DNA from: Pithys albifrons albifrons
Lineage: Eukaryota > Chordata > Aves > Passeriformes > Thamnophilidae
Length of the DNA stretch: 64,000 bases
Assembly (NCBI RefSeq): GCF_047495875.1
Contig: NC_092497.1
Span: forward strand, 74,571,463 to 74,635,462
Direction: 5' to 3'
Shown here: in pieces, positions 38,072 through 49,527 of the stretch
Numbering within the stretch: the stretch's first letter is position 1
How the letters are laid out: each line of letters starts with the position of its first letter
Position numbers and translations under genes: made by a program
The notes under the pieces: generated by a model
Databases searched by the model: none
Told to the model about the DNA's origin: nothing
The model's input: only the letters and a program-made list of their open reading frames with translations

Positions 38072-38650
38072 TGTGGCCTGAAAAGTTTGTGGAGAAAAAG
38101 ACTCCAAGCCAATTTTAGTAGGAGATAAGATAAAAGAGCAGAAGCTTTAATGAGCACCTAGGCTCGACCAGGAATACAAATTGACACGTGTGCCCCAAAC
38201 ACTGCTTTCATGGGGTTTGTAATAATATCCATCCAATCCCCATTCACCCATCCATCAGTCCTGCCCTGTTACACCTCTGGCACACCCCATCTGGAATTGA
38301 GTCTGGAGGAGTTTTGGGACCCCCTCTTCATCATCTTCATCTCCCTCATAACATGTAGGACACTTGGAGGCTTTCCAGAGTTCTGGGCTTGGAGGTCACT
38401 TGGCCTATGTTAATGTTTATGTTTATGTTTATGTTTATGTCTCGTGGTGCAGGCCTTGAGGTGGTTTTCAGCCTTCTGCCTTGAAAACAAGACTAAATAT
38501 CTAATGGAATCTTGAGAGGTTGATATGGGGTAGGGGTCGGTATGCATAAACTTAAGCTATTAGAAATACTGTTACACTAAAATCTCCATTCATTGTAATT
38601 ATTTCTAAAATCTATAAAAATTAAAAATGAAAAAAACCCCTTAGGCATCA
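38072..38650 (-). mobile_element. Solo LTR, type C
   Basis: Relative of the LTR at 31021 in the same orientation (shared blocks: GCCTGAAAAGT, GACTCCAAGCCAA, ATCCATCCAATC, AAGACTAAATATCTAA, CCCCTTAGGCATCA). Flanks ACAT (38068-38071) and AGAT (38651-38654) agree at 3 of 4 bases, consistent with a decayed 4-bp duplication. It carries a private (TTTATG)n expansion near 38410-38440. Inserted within CR1 between AAACTTCATGAC and the CTGTCCAGG region. Confidence 0.78.
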
Positions 38651-39512
38651 AGATGCTTGCCTGTCCATCTCTACATCTGTCCAGGTTTCTTTGCCTAAAG
38701 GCCCCACACTCCAGTGTGATGACAACTAAATTCAATTTGGTTTTGTCCACAAACCAACTGAGGTTGCATGCTGTCTTATCATCCACGATATTAATGAAGA
38801 CATTAAAAATGTTTGTTCTTAGTGCTGATCCCTGAGGAATGCCACTAGTTACTGGCTGCCAAAAGGAATTTGTGCCACTGGTATAAATTCTTTGAGTTCA
38901 GCAGTCCAAACCACTTTTCCAAGAAATTATCATTCACTTAACCAAATTCTGTCTCACCAAACTGGTGATAATAATACTGGGACACTGTCAAAAGTCTTGA
39001 AAATCAAAATATTTAACATCCATTGCCTTGTTTACAGTACCAATCTCGTCATCATAGACTGCAGTCCACTCAGTCAGGTGTTATTTATGCTTGATAAAGC
39101 CATATTGGCATATGGTAATTACCCTCTTGAACCTGAGTGTTCAGAAATTACTTCTAAGAGGATTTGTTCCTTATCCTTTCCAGACTGCATGTAGTTTTCT
39201 GTATCCTACCTCTTGCCTTTCTCTAAGGTGGTTGCAGCATTTGCCTTCTTTCAGCTTCCAGGAGCACCCCTTCAAATGGTTGCTTTATTTTTTGAAGATG
39301 ATAGAAAGCCACCTCACAATGATATCATCTAGTTCCTTCATCACCCTTGAATGCTTCACATCTCATCTCATGGACTGTATATCTCTATTTGACTTAACTG
39401 ATCCCTTACTTGCTTCCCTTCCAAATACTTTTCTTGTAGGCTTAGGGATGTGGGAGGCAGCTGGGTACATCTTATCAGTGAAAACTGAGACTAAAAATGC
39501 ATTGAAGCATTA

Positions 39513-41184
39513 GAACGAGAAATTTTCATTGGCTGTGAAAATTCTAGCTACTTTTTTAACAAGTATGTGTAGATATACACGTATACGTGCACACATACAG
39601 ATATGTACTGCCTGCAATAAAGGCAGGGCAAGGATAGAACAGTTTTAAGAAAAATTCTGTGTGGAAGAATGCATGTCCTATCACGAGTGGAAGAAATACT
39701 ACCAGAAATGGATCTATGAGAACGGCGAGGGACTGGAACCACCAGAAGCATTTAAGGACACCAAGCTTAATATCTTGGATGTGTAAATAAGGATGTTGTG
39801 GTTTTGACTGTACAGGCTTTGAGTTCTATAGTTTTATGGTTGTTACTCCCCACACACTTCTACAAGATGGATTCCCACTGTCATTTCCCTTACTCATCTT
39901 CTCCTTGCCATGAGCCCCTAGTCTGTCTTTCTGCCTCTGCCCAGAACCCTGTTAGGATTCATGGGATTCAAGCTAGCAAACCAAAGAGAAGTTTGCAAGA
40001 GCCAGCTTCTAAGATAAGAATGGAATTTGTCTAGAGACCTTGAGCTGATGCAGAAGCAAGAAAAGAAGTCTGCAGAACTCCACTGAGTAACATCAATAGA
40101 GCTCTTTTACAAAGTTAAAATAAGTTGCATTAAGACTGTTTAGATCTAGCAATTTGGGGAAAATATATATTACTTAATAAATAGGTATAGCTGTGGGATG
40201 TTAGATAGTTTGCATGGTGTGTATAGATTTTAAGATTGTCTATAACTGTGTGAAAAAGTAGTTCTGAATATAGTCTCTCCTGAAACTTGAATATTCTTGC
40301 ACAAGTTTAAGTTTAAACTTTTTATTGTTAATGTAAACATAGTTGCACCCCTTTCCCCCCTTTCTCCTCTCCTTTTTCTGTTCCTCTTCCCTTCTCTCCA
40401 CAGCTACTGTAACCCATGATGAAGAGGACCAAGAAATCAACTACCAAAAGAGTAAAACCTCATAAAATTAGATGCAGTCAAGTGATTTATTTAACAATAA
40501 GGGCTGACACCCCTGAAAAGCCCCTAAAAAAGCTCAATTGAGAATTGTGTCTGTGGAGTTCAGGCACTGTGACAGAACCTTGTTCTCCCATCAGTTTGTT
40601 GACTACTGTTTTCTCATTGGCTTATTCATTGCCTTAGTTACATACTCCACCCCCACTTCTATCCAATCACATTCTTGCTATGTCCGAGTTTCTAGTACCT
40701 TCCTTTTACAGCCCTATAAAAGTTTGTGCTTTTTTCTTTTCTGGAATCTCTGCTTCAATTATGTGGATAGCTTTTTTTACCAGATTTCTTCTGTTTTGAT
40801 TTCCATAACTGAGCCTCAAGCACAGAATTCACTGTCCCACCCCCTCATGTTTTCCCCCTGCCACATAAGAAGGACCACAGTTCACCACGTGACCCACTCT
40901 TAGGGTTTGCTCTCCACTGAGGGTGGTCAGGAGCAAAAGACTGGTCTCTTGGGCTGTAAGGCCCCTCTCTGAAGTGGCTACATTCACAGCAGGTTCAATT
41001 GGAGCTGTCTGAACTCACAAAAACAGTCAGTAAAAGAGCTGACACAAACATCCAGCAGCAAGAAAATATTAATGTTATGATTTCTTCATGTACTCAAAAC
41101 AATATAGATATCAAGGTATGTTTCCCTAATAATACTCCTAGGACAACTGCCAAGGTCCCTGGCCTGCATTCTCCACCAATTATC
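39513..41184. other. Mostly unassigned DNA
   Basis: 39638-39786 contains a short frame whose translation looks protein-like and ends at a stop. 40380-41180 resembles LTR sequence (polyadenylation-like TTATTGTTAAATAA on the minus strand near 40485) but has no confirmed ends. No gene could be named. Confidence 0.35.
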
Positions 41185-42345
41185 TGTCTTGGGTTGAGCT
41201 GGCAGAATGCCAACTGCCCAACACAGAGTGTTAGAGCCTCCCTCCCTCTGACAAGAAAAGGAAGAAAGGAAAAAACCTTCAAAACAGGTTGTTATGGGTT
41301 TAGCCAGGTGGGCCTAAATTTATGTTTTAAAGTTCAGACTAGGCTTGAAATTGTCAGCTGACTTGAGCTGGACTGATCTAGCTCACAGCTGACTTCTTCT
41401 AGCCAATAATATTGTATTCCATACCATATTACATCATCTCAAAAGGCTTAAAATCCAGTGTGTGGGAGTGGCTTGGTCAGTTCCATCATGGCCAGGCTAC
41501 AGGCCAGACATAGTCCAGCTTCTGTCTTGGAGTAGGCCTTGCTCCTGCTGTTGCTGCTGCTTGCATTTTGTTTGAGTTCAGGGAAGTAGAAATATTTTGT
41601 TGTTATACCTTCTCTTTCTTGCAGGGTGTCTTTTAGAGTACTTATAGATGTAAAGTGATACACTTTGTATTAATTGGGGAGTGGGAAGTTATTTCTTGTG
41701 TTTTATATATATATATCTTGTGTGTGTGTTATATTGTAGTTTTCTCTTAATTTTCTCTTTTCTGTATAAATACATGTAGATAGTTTCAGTATAAACCTGG
41801 TTTAGAGGTTTTCTTCCCTCTCCCCCCTCTTTCCTTTTCACTCTGTCTTGGACAGTTGGTGTTTTGCCAGCTCAACCCAAGACACAGGTTAAACTTAAAA
41901 CTAACTATTTATATATACGTATACAGAAAAGAGAAAATTAAGAAAAAACTACAATATAACACACACACATGTTAGATATAACAACAATTTTTTACCTACC
42001 ACCGAGAACAGATTTTATTACTCTAGATTCATAAAATACTCTAAAAGATACCCAGCAAGGCAAAAGAGAGAGCACAGCAATAAAATGTTTCTACTTCCTT
42101 GAAACTAAAACAAAATACAATGTAGCGGCAGCAGGACAAAGGCCTAGGCCAGCAGGGCAGCAGTAGCACATTCTGCCTCCACTGCAGACATGATGGCAAC
42201 AGAGAAACTCCTCCTACCTGTCTCAGGTTTGCGTCATCTGGTATGAAATATTTCTTTGGTTGCTTAAGTCAGATGATACCTGTCTCTCCTAATCTACGTA
42301 GGTTCTCTGAGCCTCCTAATTTGAGGCCTAGCTAAAACTACCACA
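41185..42345 (-). mobile_element. LTR type B, split by a nested LTR
   Basis: Plus-strand ends TGTCTTGGGTTGAGC (41185) and GCTAAAACTACCACA (42345). The LTR occupies 41185-41289 and 41890-42345, about 560 bp, with 41290-41884 inserted in it. It matches the type B LTR at 43906 read in reverse. The 5-bp flanks (TTATC and AGAAG) differ, so the original duplication is lost or the LTR derives from recombination between insertions. Confidence 0.8.
41290..41884 (+). mobile_element. Solo LTR, ERVL-like, type A, nested in type B LTR
   Basis: 595 bp from TGTTATGGGTTTAGCC to AACCCAAGACA with a perfect 5-bp duplication CAGGT (41285-41289, 41885-41889). Removing it rejoins the host LTR. The 5' half matches the LTR at 25217, and the 3' half matches type B LTRs (TGCATTTTGTTTGAGTTCAG; TATAAATA at 41765). 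It is the youngest event at this locus by nesting. Confidence 0.9.
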
Positions 42346-42439
42346 AGAAGAAATATTCCTTATTGTCCACAAAGATTTTTTTATTGGGAAAATGGAAAAG
42401 ATTTTATGCCATTTCTACTTCTTCTCAAAGAGCTGACCT

Positions 42440-42640
42440 ATGTTTGAAAAGACTCTTTATTGTGAGGGTGTGAGGCACTGGAACAGATTTCCCATAGAAG
42501 TTGTTTATGCCCCATTCCTGGTAGTTTTAAGGGCAGGTTGGATGGACCTCTGAGCAATCTGGGCAAGGGGGTTGGAACTTAATGATCTTTAAGGTCCCTT
42601 CCAAACCAGACGATTTTATGATTTTGTGAGACTATGATTT
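42440..42640 (+). mobile_element. CR1 LINE 3' fragment
   Basis: GGCACTGGAACAGATTTCCC, then GGGGGTTGGAACTTAATGATC and TTTTATGATTTTGTGAG, the plus-strand CR1 3' end of a different subfamily from the 13393 copy. About 200 bp, eroded. Confidence 0.82.
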
Positions 42641-42896
42641 GAATTTGACCTGTACGGTTCTATTTTCAAATATATGCAGAGCTCTAAAGAGGGCAACAGG
42701 CAAGCAGCAAGCACCAGAACTGTCTAGAGCAATATGCCTACAATACCTAAAGTTTTTATCTTCCAACCCCAGCTCTTCTAAATAAGGCATCATCCACATC
42801 CCTAGAATACATGAATCTCCTATGACAACAACAGGAAATTTATGTTGACTAATACTTTGAAGGTATACAATTTATTTGTTGCGAGCACTAGCATGA

Positions 42897-43106
42897 TTGA
42901 TTGTCCTGAGAAGATGGGTACTAGTAGGTCAAATCATAACTAGTTGCAGAATTAATGCTGGTGGCAAGGGTTTGGGGTTCTACAACTTACGACCTTCGTT
43001 TGATGATCAGTGTCTGCCTGTGAGAGATGAGATTCACCTCACTCTGCTGGGCAAAGCTACAGTAACCAATGAGATGGTAGACTTCATAAAGATGGCCTTA
43101 AACTAA
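42897..43106 (+). pseudogene. CR1 ORF1 C-terminal (esterase-like) remnant
   Basis: A 69-codon open stretch ending VRDEIHLTLLGKATVTNEMV...ALN-stop. CR1 ORF1 proteins of birds end in a GDSL-type esterase whose last catalytic pair is D..H, and this pattern is retained here. Upstream ORF1 is not recognisable. Confidence 0.6.
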
Positions 43107-43905
43107 GAATAACAGTGACAAAGAGAGTAACCAGCAAGCCTGTGAGGAAGCAACCAATAGTATTGCTAAGTAAAGGTCCTGGGATGATGGGGCAGCAAAA
43201 AATTGCAACATCAACAAACATAGGTTTTTGCTTGTAACCAAGAGAGTGCATACAAGATAAAGAAATCTCCCAAACTCTCTCCAGACATTTAACATGCTGA
43301 TACGCATTTTTAAAGTGCCAGTATACTAATATATACAGTTTGGGGAATAAACGTGGCAAAGACTGTGTGTGATAGCAGATTTTATTGCATTTGCAGAGTC
43401 TTACTGGGATCATGGAAACGTGGTGGGATGCTTTCCACCACTGGAGTCTTGAAACAGCTTTTTTAAGAATGACAGGATAGGAAGAAATGAAGGGGGGGAG
43501 TTCTCCTTTATGTGAGACAGCAACTACTGTTCATGGAGCTCTTCTTGGGGATGAATGAGCCACCAAATGAGAGCTTACAGGTTAGGATTAAAGACAGGAC
43601 AGGTAAAGATGACATTGTATTGGGTGACTGCTATAGGTTTCCTGACCAGGAAGTGAATCAAGCTCTCTGCAGATAAGAGTAGTCTCATATCCATAGGACC
43701 TAATCCTCCCACAGGACTTCAACCACTGCCCCATTGCTGAGGGACAACATAGCAGGACAATATCAATCTTGACAATTTCTGAAGGACATTAACGGTTTCT
43801 TCCTGCTTCAACTGATAGAGAAGCTGATGAGGATAGGTGTTCTGTTGAACCTTCTATTCATCAATGAGGAGAGACTCATTGGGGATGTGAAGGACAAAGG
43901 CAGCT

Positions 43906-44518
43906 TATGGCAGTTTTGCCTTCAGTTTTAGGTAGGCCTCAATTTATCAGGTTCAGAGAATCCATGTAGATTAGGAGAGACACGTATCACCTGTAACTTA
44001 AGTAACCAAAGAACTGACTTAAGTAACCAAAGAAATATTTCATACCAGATGACGCAAACCTGAGATATAGATACAGTAGAGTAGAAGTGTTTTTTCAATC
44101 GGCATGATGGCTGCAGTAGAGCAGGACGTGCTGCTGCTTCCCTGCTGGTCAGGGCCTTGCTGCTGCTGCCGTTACTTTGCATTTTGTTTGAGTTCAGGGA
44201 AACAGAAACATTTTATTATTATTTTTCTCTTTTGTGTTGCTGGGAGTCTTTTGGGATGCTTTATTAGATCTAGAGTGATGGAATCTGGTTTTGGTGGGAG
44301 GTAGAAAATTGTTGTTATATCTAACTTATGTAAGTGTCTGTTATGTTGTGGTTTTCTTTTAATTTCCTCTTTTCTGTATAAATATATATAATTAGTTTGA
44401 GTTTCAACCTGTTCTGAGTTTTGAGGTTTTTTTCCTTTCTCCCTTTTCTTGGCAGGACGGAGGGAGGCTTTGACTCAGTATTGGGCAGTTGGCATTTTGC
44501 CAGCTCAACCCAAGACAG
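43906..44518 (+). mobile_element. Solo LTR, ERVL-like, type B
   Basis: About 613 bp ending CTCAACCCAAGACA. The direct repeat GCAGCTT flanks it (43900-43906 and 44519-44525), of which GCAGC is the likely original 5-bp duplication. Compared with type B relatives, its first bases are mutated (TATGG for TGTGG), and it carries a private duplication of ACTTAAGTAACCAAAGAA near 43995-44035. It interrupts the CR1 at 42860-46965. Confidence 0.78.
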
Positions 44519-47212
44519 CAGCTTTGACTGCAGGGACCATGAGATGGCAGCATTTAGGACCCTGAGGACAGGAAGAAGGGTAAAAAGCAAGAACACGACA
44601 CAGAACTTCAGTAGAGATGTTTTTGACCTCTTTGACAATCTTCTTGGAAGAGTTCCCAAAGGTAAGACCAATAAGACCATGAAGGGAATAGAAGCCCAAG
44701 AAAGCTGGTTAATATTCAAAACTTACCTTCTCTAGGCTCAAGAGCAATCCATTCCGACTACTATGAAGTCAGGCAAAAATGCCAGGAGGCCTGCATGAAT
44801 GAACAAACCATGGGAACTGAGTCTGAGTTGGCCAAATTCAAACAAGAAAAGGAAGCATACAGAGGGTGGAAGGAACAACAAGTAACATCGGAGAAATAGA
44901 GAAACTTCATCCAAGAATGAAGCTAGGAAAGCTAAAGTCCCAATGGAATTGAATTTGCTAGGATGTCTAAGATGAAAAGAACAGATTATATAAGCACATA
45001 GAAGACAAAAGGGAAACCCGGCAGAATTTGGGCCATTGCTCTCCAGGATAGGCAAGCTAGAGAAAAAGGCTGAGGTAGTGAATACCTTGATTACTTTAAT
45101 CTTTGCTAGCAAAACTGATTCTCAGGAATCCCAGGCTCCAGAAACCTGGAGAATAGTTTGGAGCTAGGAATAGTTGCTTGTGGTGCAAGAGGAGCAGGTT
45201 AGGGAATACTTAAGCAGACTGGACACGTCTAGTCCATAGAATCAGTGGGCTTGCACGCATAAGTACTGTGGAGGCTGATTGAGCCACTTTGAAGTCACTC
45301 TCAATAATCTTTCAATGATCATGGCAACTAGGAGAGATGCCTGAAGACTCAAGAAAAGCAAAGGTCACTCCTGTCTTTGAGAATGACAAGGAAAATCAAG
45401 GGAACTACTAGCTAGTCAGCCTCACCTTAATCCATGGGAAAGTTATGACACAACTAATGCTGGAAACAATTTCCAGGTAAATAAATGAGAAGGTGGTAAA
45501 CATTAGTAGCCAACACATACACACAAAGGAGAATTCATCCTTGACCAGTTTGATAAAGTTATACTATGAAATTACTGTCTTGGTAGGTGGAGATAGGGGA
45601 GACCAGTGACATTGTCTACCATAACTTATTAATGTGCATAAATACCTGAAAAGAGGGTGCAAAGAATAGGATGCTATCCAGTGACAGGACAAAAGGTAAT
45701 GAACAGAGACTGAAATATTGAGGGTTCCTCTTGAATATCAGGAAAAACTTTTTTACTGTGATAGCAACTAAACACTGGCACAGGTTTCCTGAGGTTTTGG
45801 AGTCTTCTTTGTTGGACACTTGACACTCTCATGGGCAACCTACTCTAGACAGTTCTGCTTGAGCAGGTGTTTGGACCAGATGACCTCCAAAGGTCTCTTT
45901 CAAGATCAACCATTCCATAATTCTGTCATAACTTTTTATTATGAAATTATTGGCTTGGTCCACATAGAGAGGGAAGCATGTATTTTCTACGTAGACTTCA
46001 GTAACTCTGTCTCCTATAAAATCCTCACAAAGAAGCTAAGGAAGTATCAGCTGAATAAGCAGAAAGTGATGCAGATAGAAAACTGGCTAACCAACTTCAT
46101 CCAGACGGTGCTGATCAGTGGTATAAAGTCTTGATGGAGACCAGTAACAAGTAGAGTACGCTTGGGTTAGTACTGCTTCCTACTCTATTTCATATTATCA
46201 TTAATTATCTGGATGATGGGATAGATAATTTTGCTGATGACACAAAACTAAGGAGTGGATAATGTGCCAGAGGGTCATGCATTGTGCTATGTCATCAAGC
46301 TGGACAAATGGACCGACAGAAAACTCTATAAGTTTAACAACTTGCAAAGTCCTACTTCTAGGTTTGACCCCCCCCTGCAGCAGTGTATGGTTGCTGACAA
46401 TCACAGACAGAAAACCAAGCAAGAGAGAACTTGCCCATGCAGCAAAGAACACCAGGGATATACTATGATGGGCTCCATAGGAAGCCTTGCCAACAGGTCA
46501 AGGGAGAGAATCCTTCCCTGCGCCTTATCTCCGTTGATACCCCTACTGAAAAGCTGTGTGCTGTTCAGGGCTCAGCAGTACAAGAGAGATATGGAGCTTC
46601 TACAGAGTCCAGTAAAGGGCCATGGAAATGACAAAGGGACTGGAGCGTCTGCCATAGGAGGAAAGACTGAGAAAGGAAGGGCTCTCTCACCTGGAGAAGG
46701 CTCAAGGAGGCATCCCATTAAGGTTTCAAATACCTCCAGGAAGGCTATAAAGAAGACAAGGCCAGGCTCTTCCCAGTGTCACCCAGTGACAGAGCATGAG
46801 GAAATGGACTCAAGTTGAAATATGGCCAGCTTTTCCTCAACACAATGAGATACTCTTTACTGAAAGGCTTATTGAGCACAGCAAGAAGTTGCCTAGAGTG
46901 CTGGTGGTCTTTTCATCCTTGAAGACCTGAAACGCCATCTACACAGGCTATTGGGAAAATAATTGCCATGAGTTCTCATGCAGGATATAAGATCATAAAT
47001 TTAAATGCTGATAGTACTGAAGTATTCAAACAGATCTTCCTTCTAATGTTTCCCTTTGTCTTAAAAGTTTGTATTTAGCTCTGTAAGTGAAAAAGGCTCC
47101 ATGCTGTAGTTGACTAGAAATTTAGAATTTAAAAACAAGATTTTCCAGGTAGGAAAGAAGGAAAGTGTAGTCAAATGTGGCATTTTGAAGTTTTAAAAAA
47201 AATTAAAATTAA

Positions 47213-47421
<209 letters not shown>

Positions 47422-47944
47422 AAAAATTTGTGTGTTTATTTATTTATTCGTTTGTTTGTTTATTAATTATATATTTGTTTAATATTTCCCTTCATCTCAA
47501 ATATAAAAATCTTTATCATCCCCCAAATTTAAAATATGTGGCAGTCTTGATCACTTCTTCCTCATTATACCAAAAAATTCCAAACTGAAGTATTTTGTGA
47601 ACATTGTGGCCAAGACAGCTGCTTAACACAACATCTGCCGAGCCTGCTATTCTAATCACAAATAAGAAGTCTAAGAGAGCATCTTTTCTAGTTGGCTTTA
47701 ATGAGTAGTTTTGACAAGAAATTACTTTCAGTATACTTCAGAAATTTCCCAGACATGCTTGCCATGTTATTCTATTGATCTCTGAGATGTTAAGAAGCTT
47801 CAAAATATGCAGCTTTGAAAAGAGGCATTTGCTGCTCCTCAGCTTCAGTGCCAGGTTTCTGTTCATTGGTACACGTGGGTTCATACAGTGTTTGAGCAGG
47901 ATCCTCAGCAAATGCATATTATTCTACCTTCCATCACACCAATG
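47422..47944. other. Unique DNA between CR1 copies
   Basis: Begins with a TTTA/TTTG-rich run continuing from the microsatellite. No gene or repeat named. Confidence 0.45.
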
Positions 47945-49527
47945 AAGATATGATCAACTCCAAATCAACCCAGAAATTTTGTGGGATCTTCTGCTCCAGC
48001 TTGATCCCTACAAATCTATGGGGCTTGATAGGATTCATACCAGAATTCTCAAAGGACTAGCTGATGCAATTGTAAAACTTGTCTCAGTGATTTTTGAGTG
48101 GTCTTGAGATTCCAGAGAAGTGCCAGCTGACTGGAACCTGGCAAACATTGTCCTGCTTTTCAAGAAGGGCAAGAAGGAGGACCCTGGAAACTACAGGCTT
48201 GTCAGTCTCACTTCAGTGCCTGATACTGAAATACCAAAATTTCTTATGGAGAAGATTATTCTGGGAAGTATTGAAAAACACCTGAAAGACAATGCTGTCA
48301 TTGGTCACAGCCAGCACAGCTTCATGAAATGAAAGTCTTGCTTATCAAACCTGATTTCTTTCTATAACAAGGTAACCCACCTAGCTGATCAAGGAAAGAC
48401 ACTCAATATAAATTCTTTGGATTTCAGCAAAGCTTTTGGCACTGTCCCTCATAGGATCCTTCTGGACAAAATGTCCAGCACACAGCTGGATAGACACATC
48501 ATGTGGTGGGGGACCAGTTGGATCACAGGTTGAGCACAGAGGGTGATAGTGAATGGGGTGACATCAGGCTGGTGACCTGTCACTACTCAGGTTACACTTA
48601 CACCCTGAACTCTTCAATATCTTCATCAGTGACTTCGACGAAGGACTGGAAGGGATACCCAGCAAGTTTGCAGGTGGCACAAAACTTGGAGGAGCTGCTG
48701 ACTCCCTCAAAGTCAGCGAGGCCCTGCAGGGAGACCTGGAAAAGTCAGAGGACTGGGCAATCACCTAACATATGAAGTTCAACCACGGAAAGTGCCAGAT
48801 TCTGCATCTGGAATGGGGCAATCCTGGATGTATATACGGACTGGGGAATGAGGTGCTGGAAAGCAGTGTCACGGAAAGGGACCTGAGGGTCCTGGTCGAT
48901 GACAAGTTGAATATGAATCAGTCAGGAGGGCCAACTGTGTCTTGGGAGGCATCAGACAAAGCATCACCAGCTGGTTGAGGGAGAGGATTGTCTCACTCTG
49001 CTCTGCACTGGGGCAGCCTCTCCTTGAATACTGTGTGCAGTTTTAAGCAATGCAATATAGGAAAGATATTAAGTTCCTAGAGAGTGTTCAGAGGAGGGCA
49101 ACAAAAATGGTGAATGGCCTTAAGGGGAACCTGTATGAGAAGCAGTTGAGGTCACTTGGTGTGTTCAGCCTGGAGGAGAGGAGAGTGAGGGGAGACCTCA
49201 TTGCAGTCTCTAACTTCCTTGTGAGTGGCAGAGGAGGAACAGACACTGATCCCTTCTGTGTGGTGACCAGGGACAGGACACAAGGGAATGGCCTGAAGTT
49301 GTGTCAGGGGAGTTTGGGATGCAGATTAGAAAAACATTTTTCACTCAGATGATGGTTGGGTAGTGGAACAAGCTGTGCAAAGAAGTGGTTAACAGCCCAA
49401 ACCTGGCAGAGTTCAAGAAGCATTTGGACAATACTCTCAGGCACATGGTGTGTCCTGTACAGAGCTGAGAGTTGGACTCAATGATCCTTGCGGGTCCCTT
49501 CCAACTCAGCATATTCTGTGATTCTGT
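47945..49527 (+). mobile_element. CR1 LINE, RT domain through 3' end
   Basis: 5'-truncated CR1 of about 1.6 kb, the best-preserved RT in the window. It shows ADWNLANIVLLFKKGKKEDP, NYRLVSL, LDFSKAFGTVPH, an RT active-site block degraded from FADDTK to FAGGTK, and RDLRVLVDDKLNM, then the 3' UTR ending CATATTCTGTGATTCTGTC. Several frameshifts and stops make it inactive. Confidence 0.93.

Larger units (their letters stand above)
36640..39512 (-). mobile_element. Old CR1 LINE, interrupted by two LTRs
   Basis: Complemented CR1 end GGAATCACAGAGTAATTCAG at 36640, then CR1 landmarks in order: CTGGCTCCATCGTCTCTC, CTTGTACTGGGCAGC, AAACTTCATGACAT, GGAATGCCACTAGTTACTGG, ACACTGTCAAAAGTC, and GTGAAAACTGAGACTAAAAATG near 39490. 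LTRs at 37184-37802 and 38072-38650 split it, and an A-rich CAAA run (36820-36900) expanded within it. Without the LTRs about 1.7 kb of CR1 remains. Heavily eroded, so older than both LTRs. Confidence 0.82.
42860..46965 (+). mobile_element. Large decayed CR1 LINE(s), ORF1 end through 3' UTR
   Basis: 42897-43106 encodes a frame ending DEIHLTLLGK...KMALN, matching the C-terminus of the CR1 ORF1 esterase with its D-x-x-H motif. 43390-43900 holds endonuclease remnants (METWWD, then a block resembling VRDSNYCSWSSSWG after shifts). An LTR interrupts at 43906-44518. 44520-46250 holds the linker and RT, including DFSNSVSYKILTKKL and a degraded FADDTK. 46600-46965 is the 3' part. Two copies of the same RT segment (about 45545-45600 and 45940-46000) flank a CR1 3' end at 45650-45930, so at least two CR1 units or a rearrangement are present. 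Confidence 0.72.

Noticed and set aside
40380..41184. Additional LTR
   Set aside because: Polyadenylation-like words are present on the minus strand, but no TG/CA ends, target duplication or related copy in the window was found.
48564..48764. Minus-strand frames over CR1 regions, and other open frames inside LTRs (for example 30108-30408, 44321-44735)
   Set aside because: They lie antisense to or within recognised repeats and show no motifs of their own.
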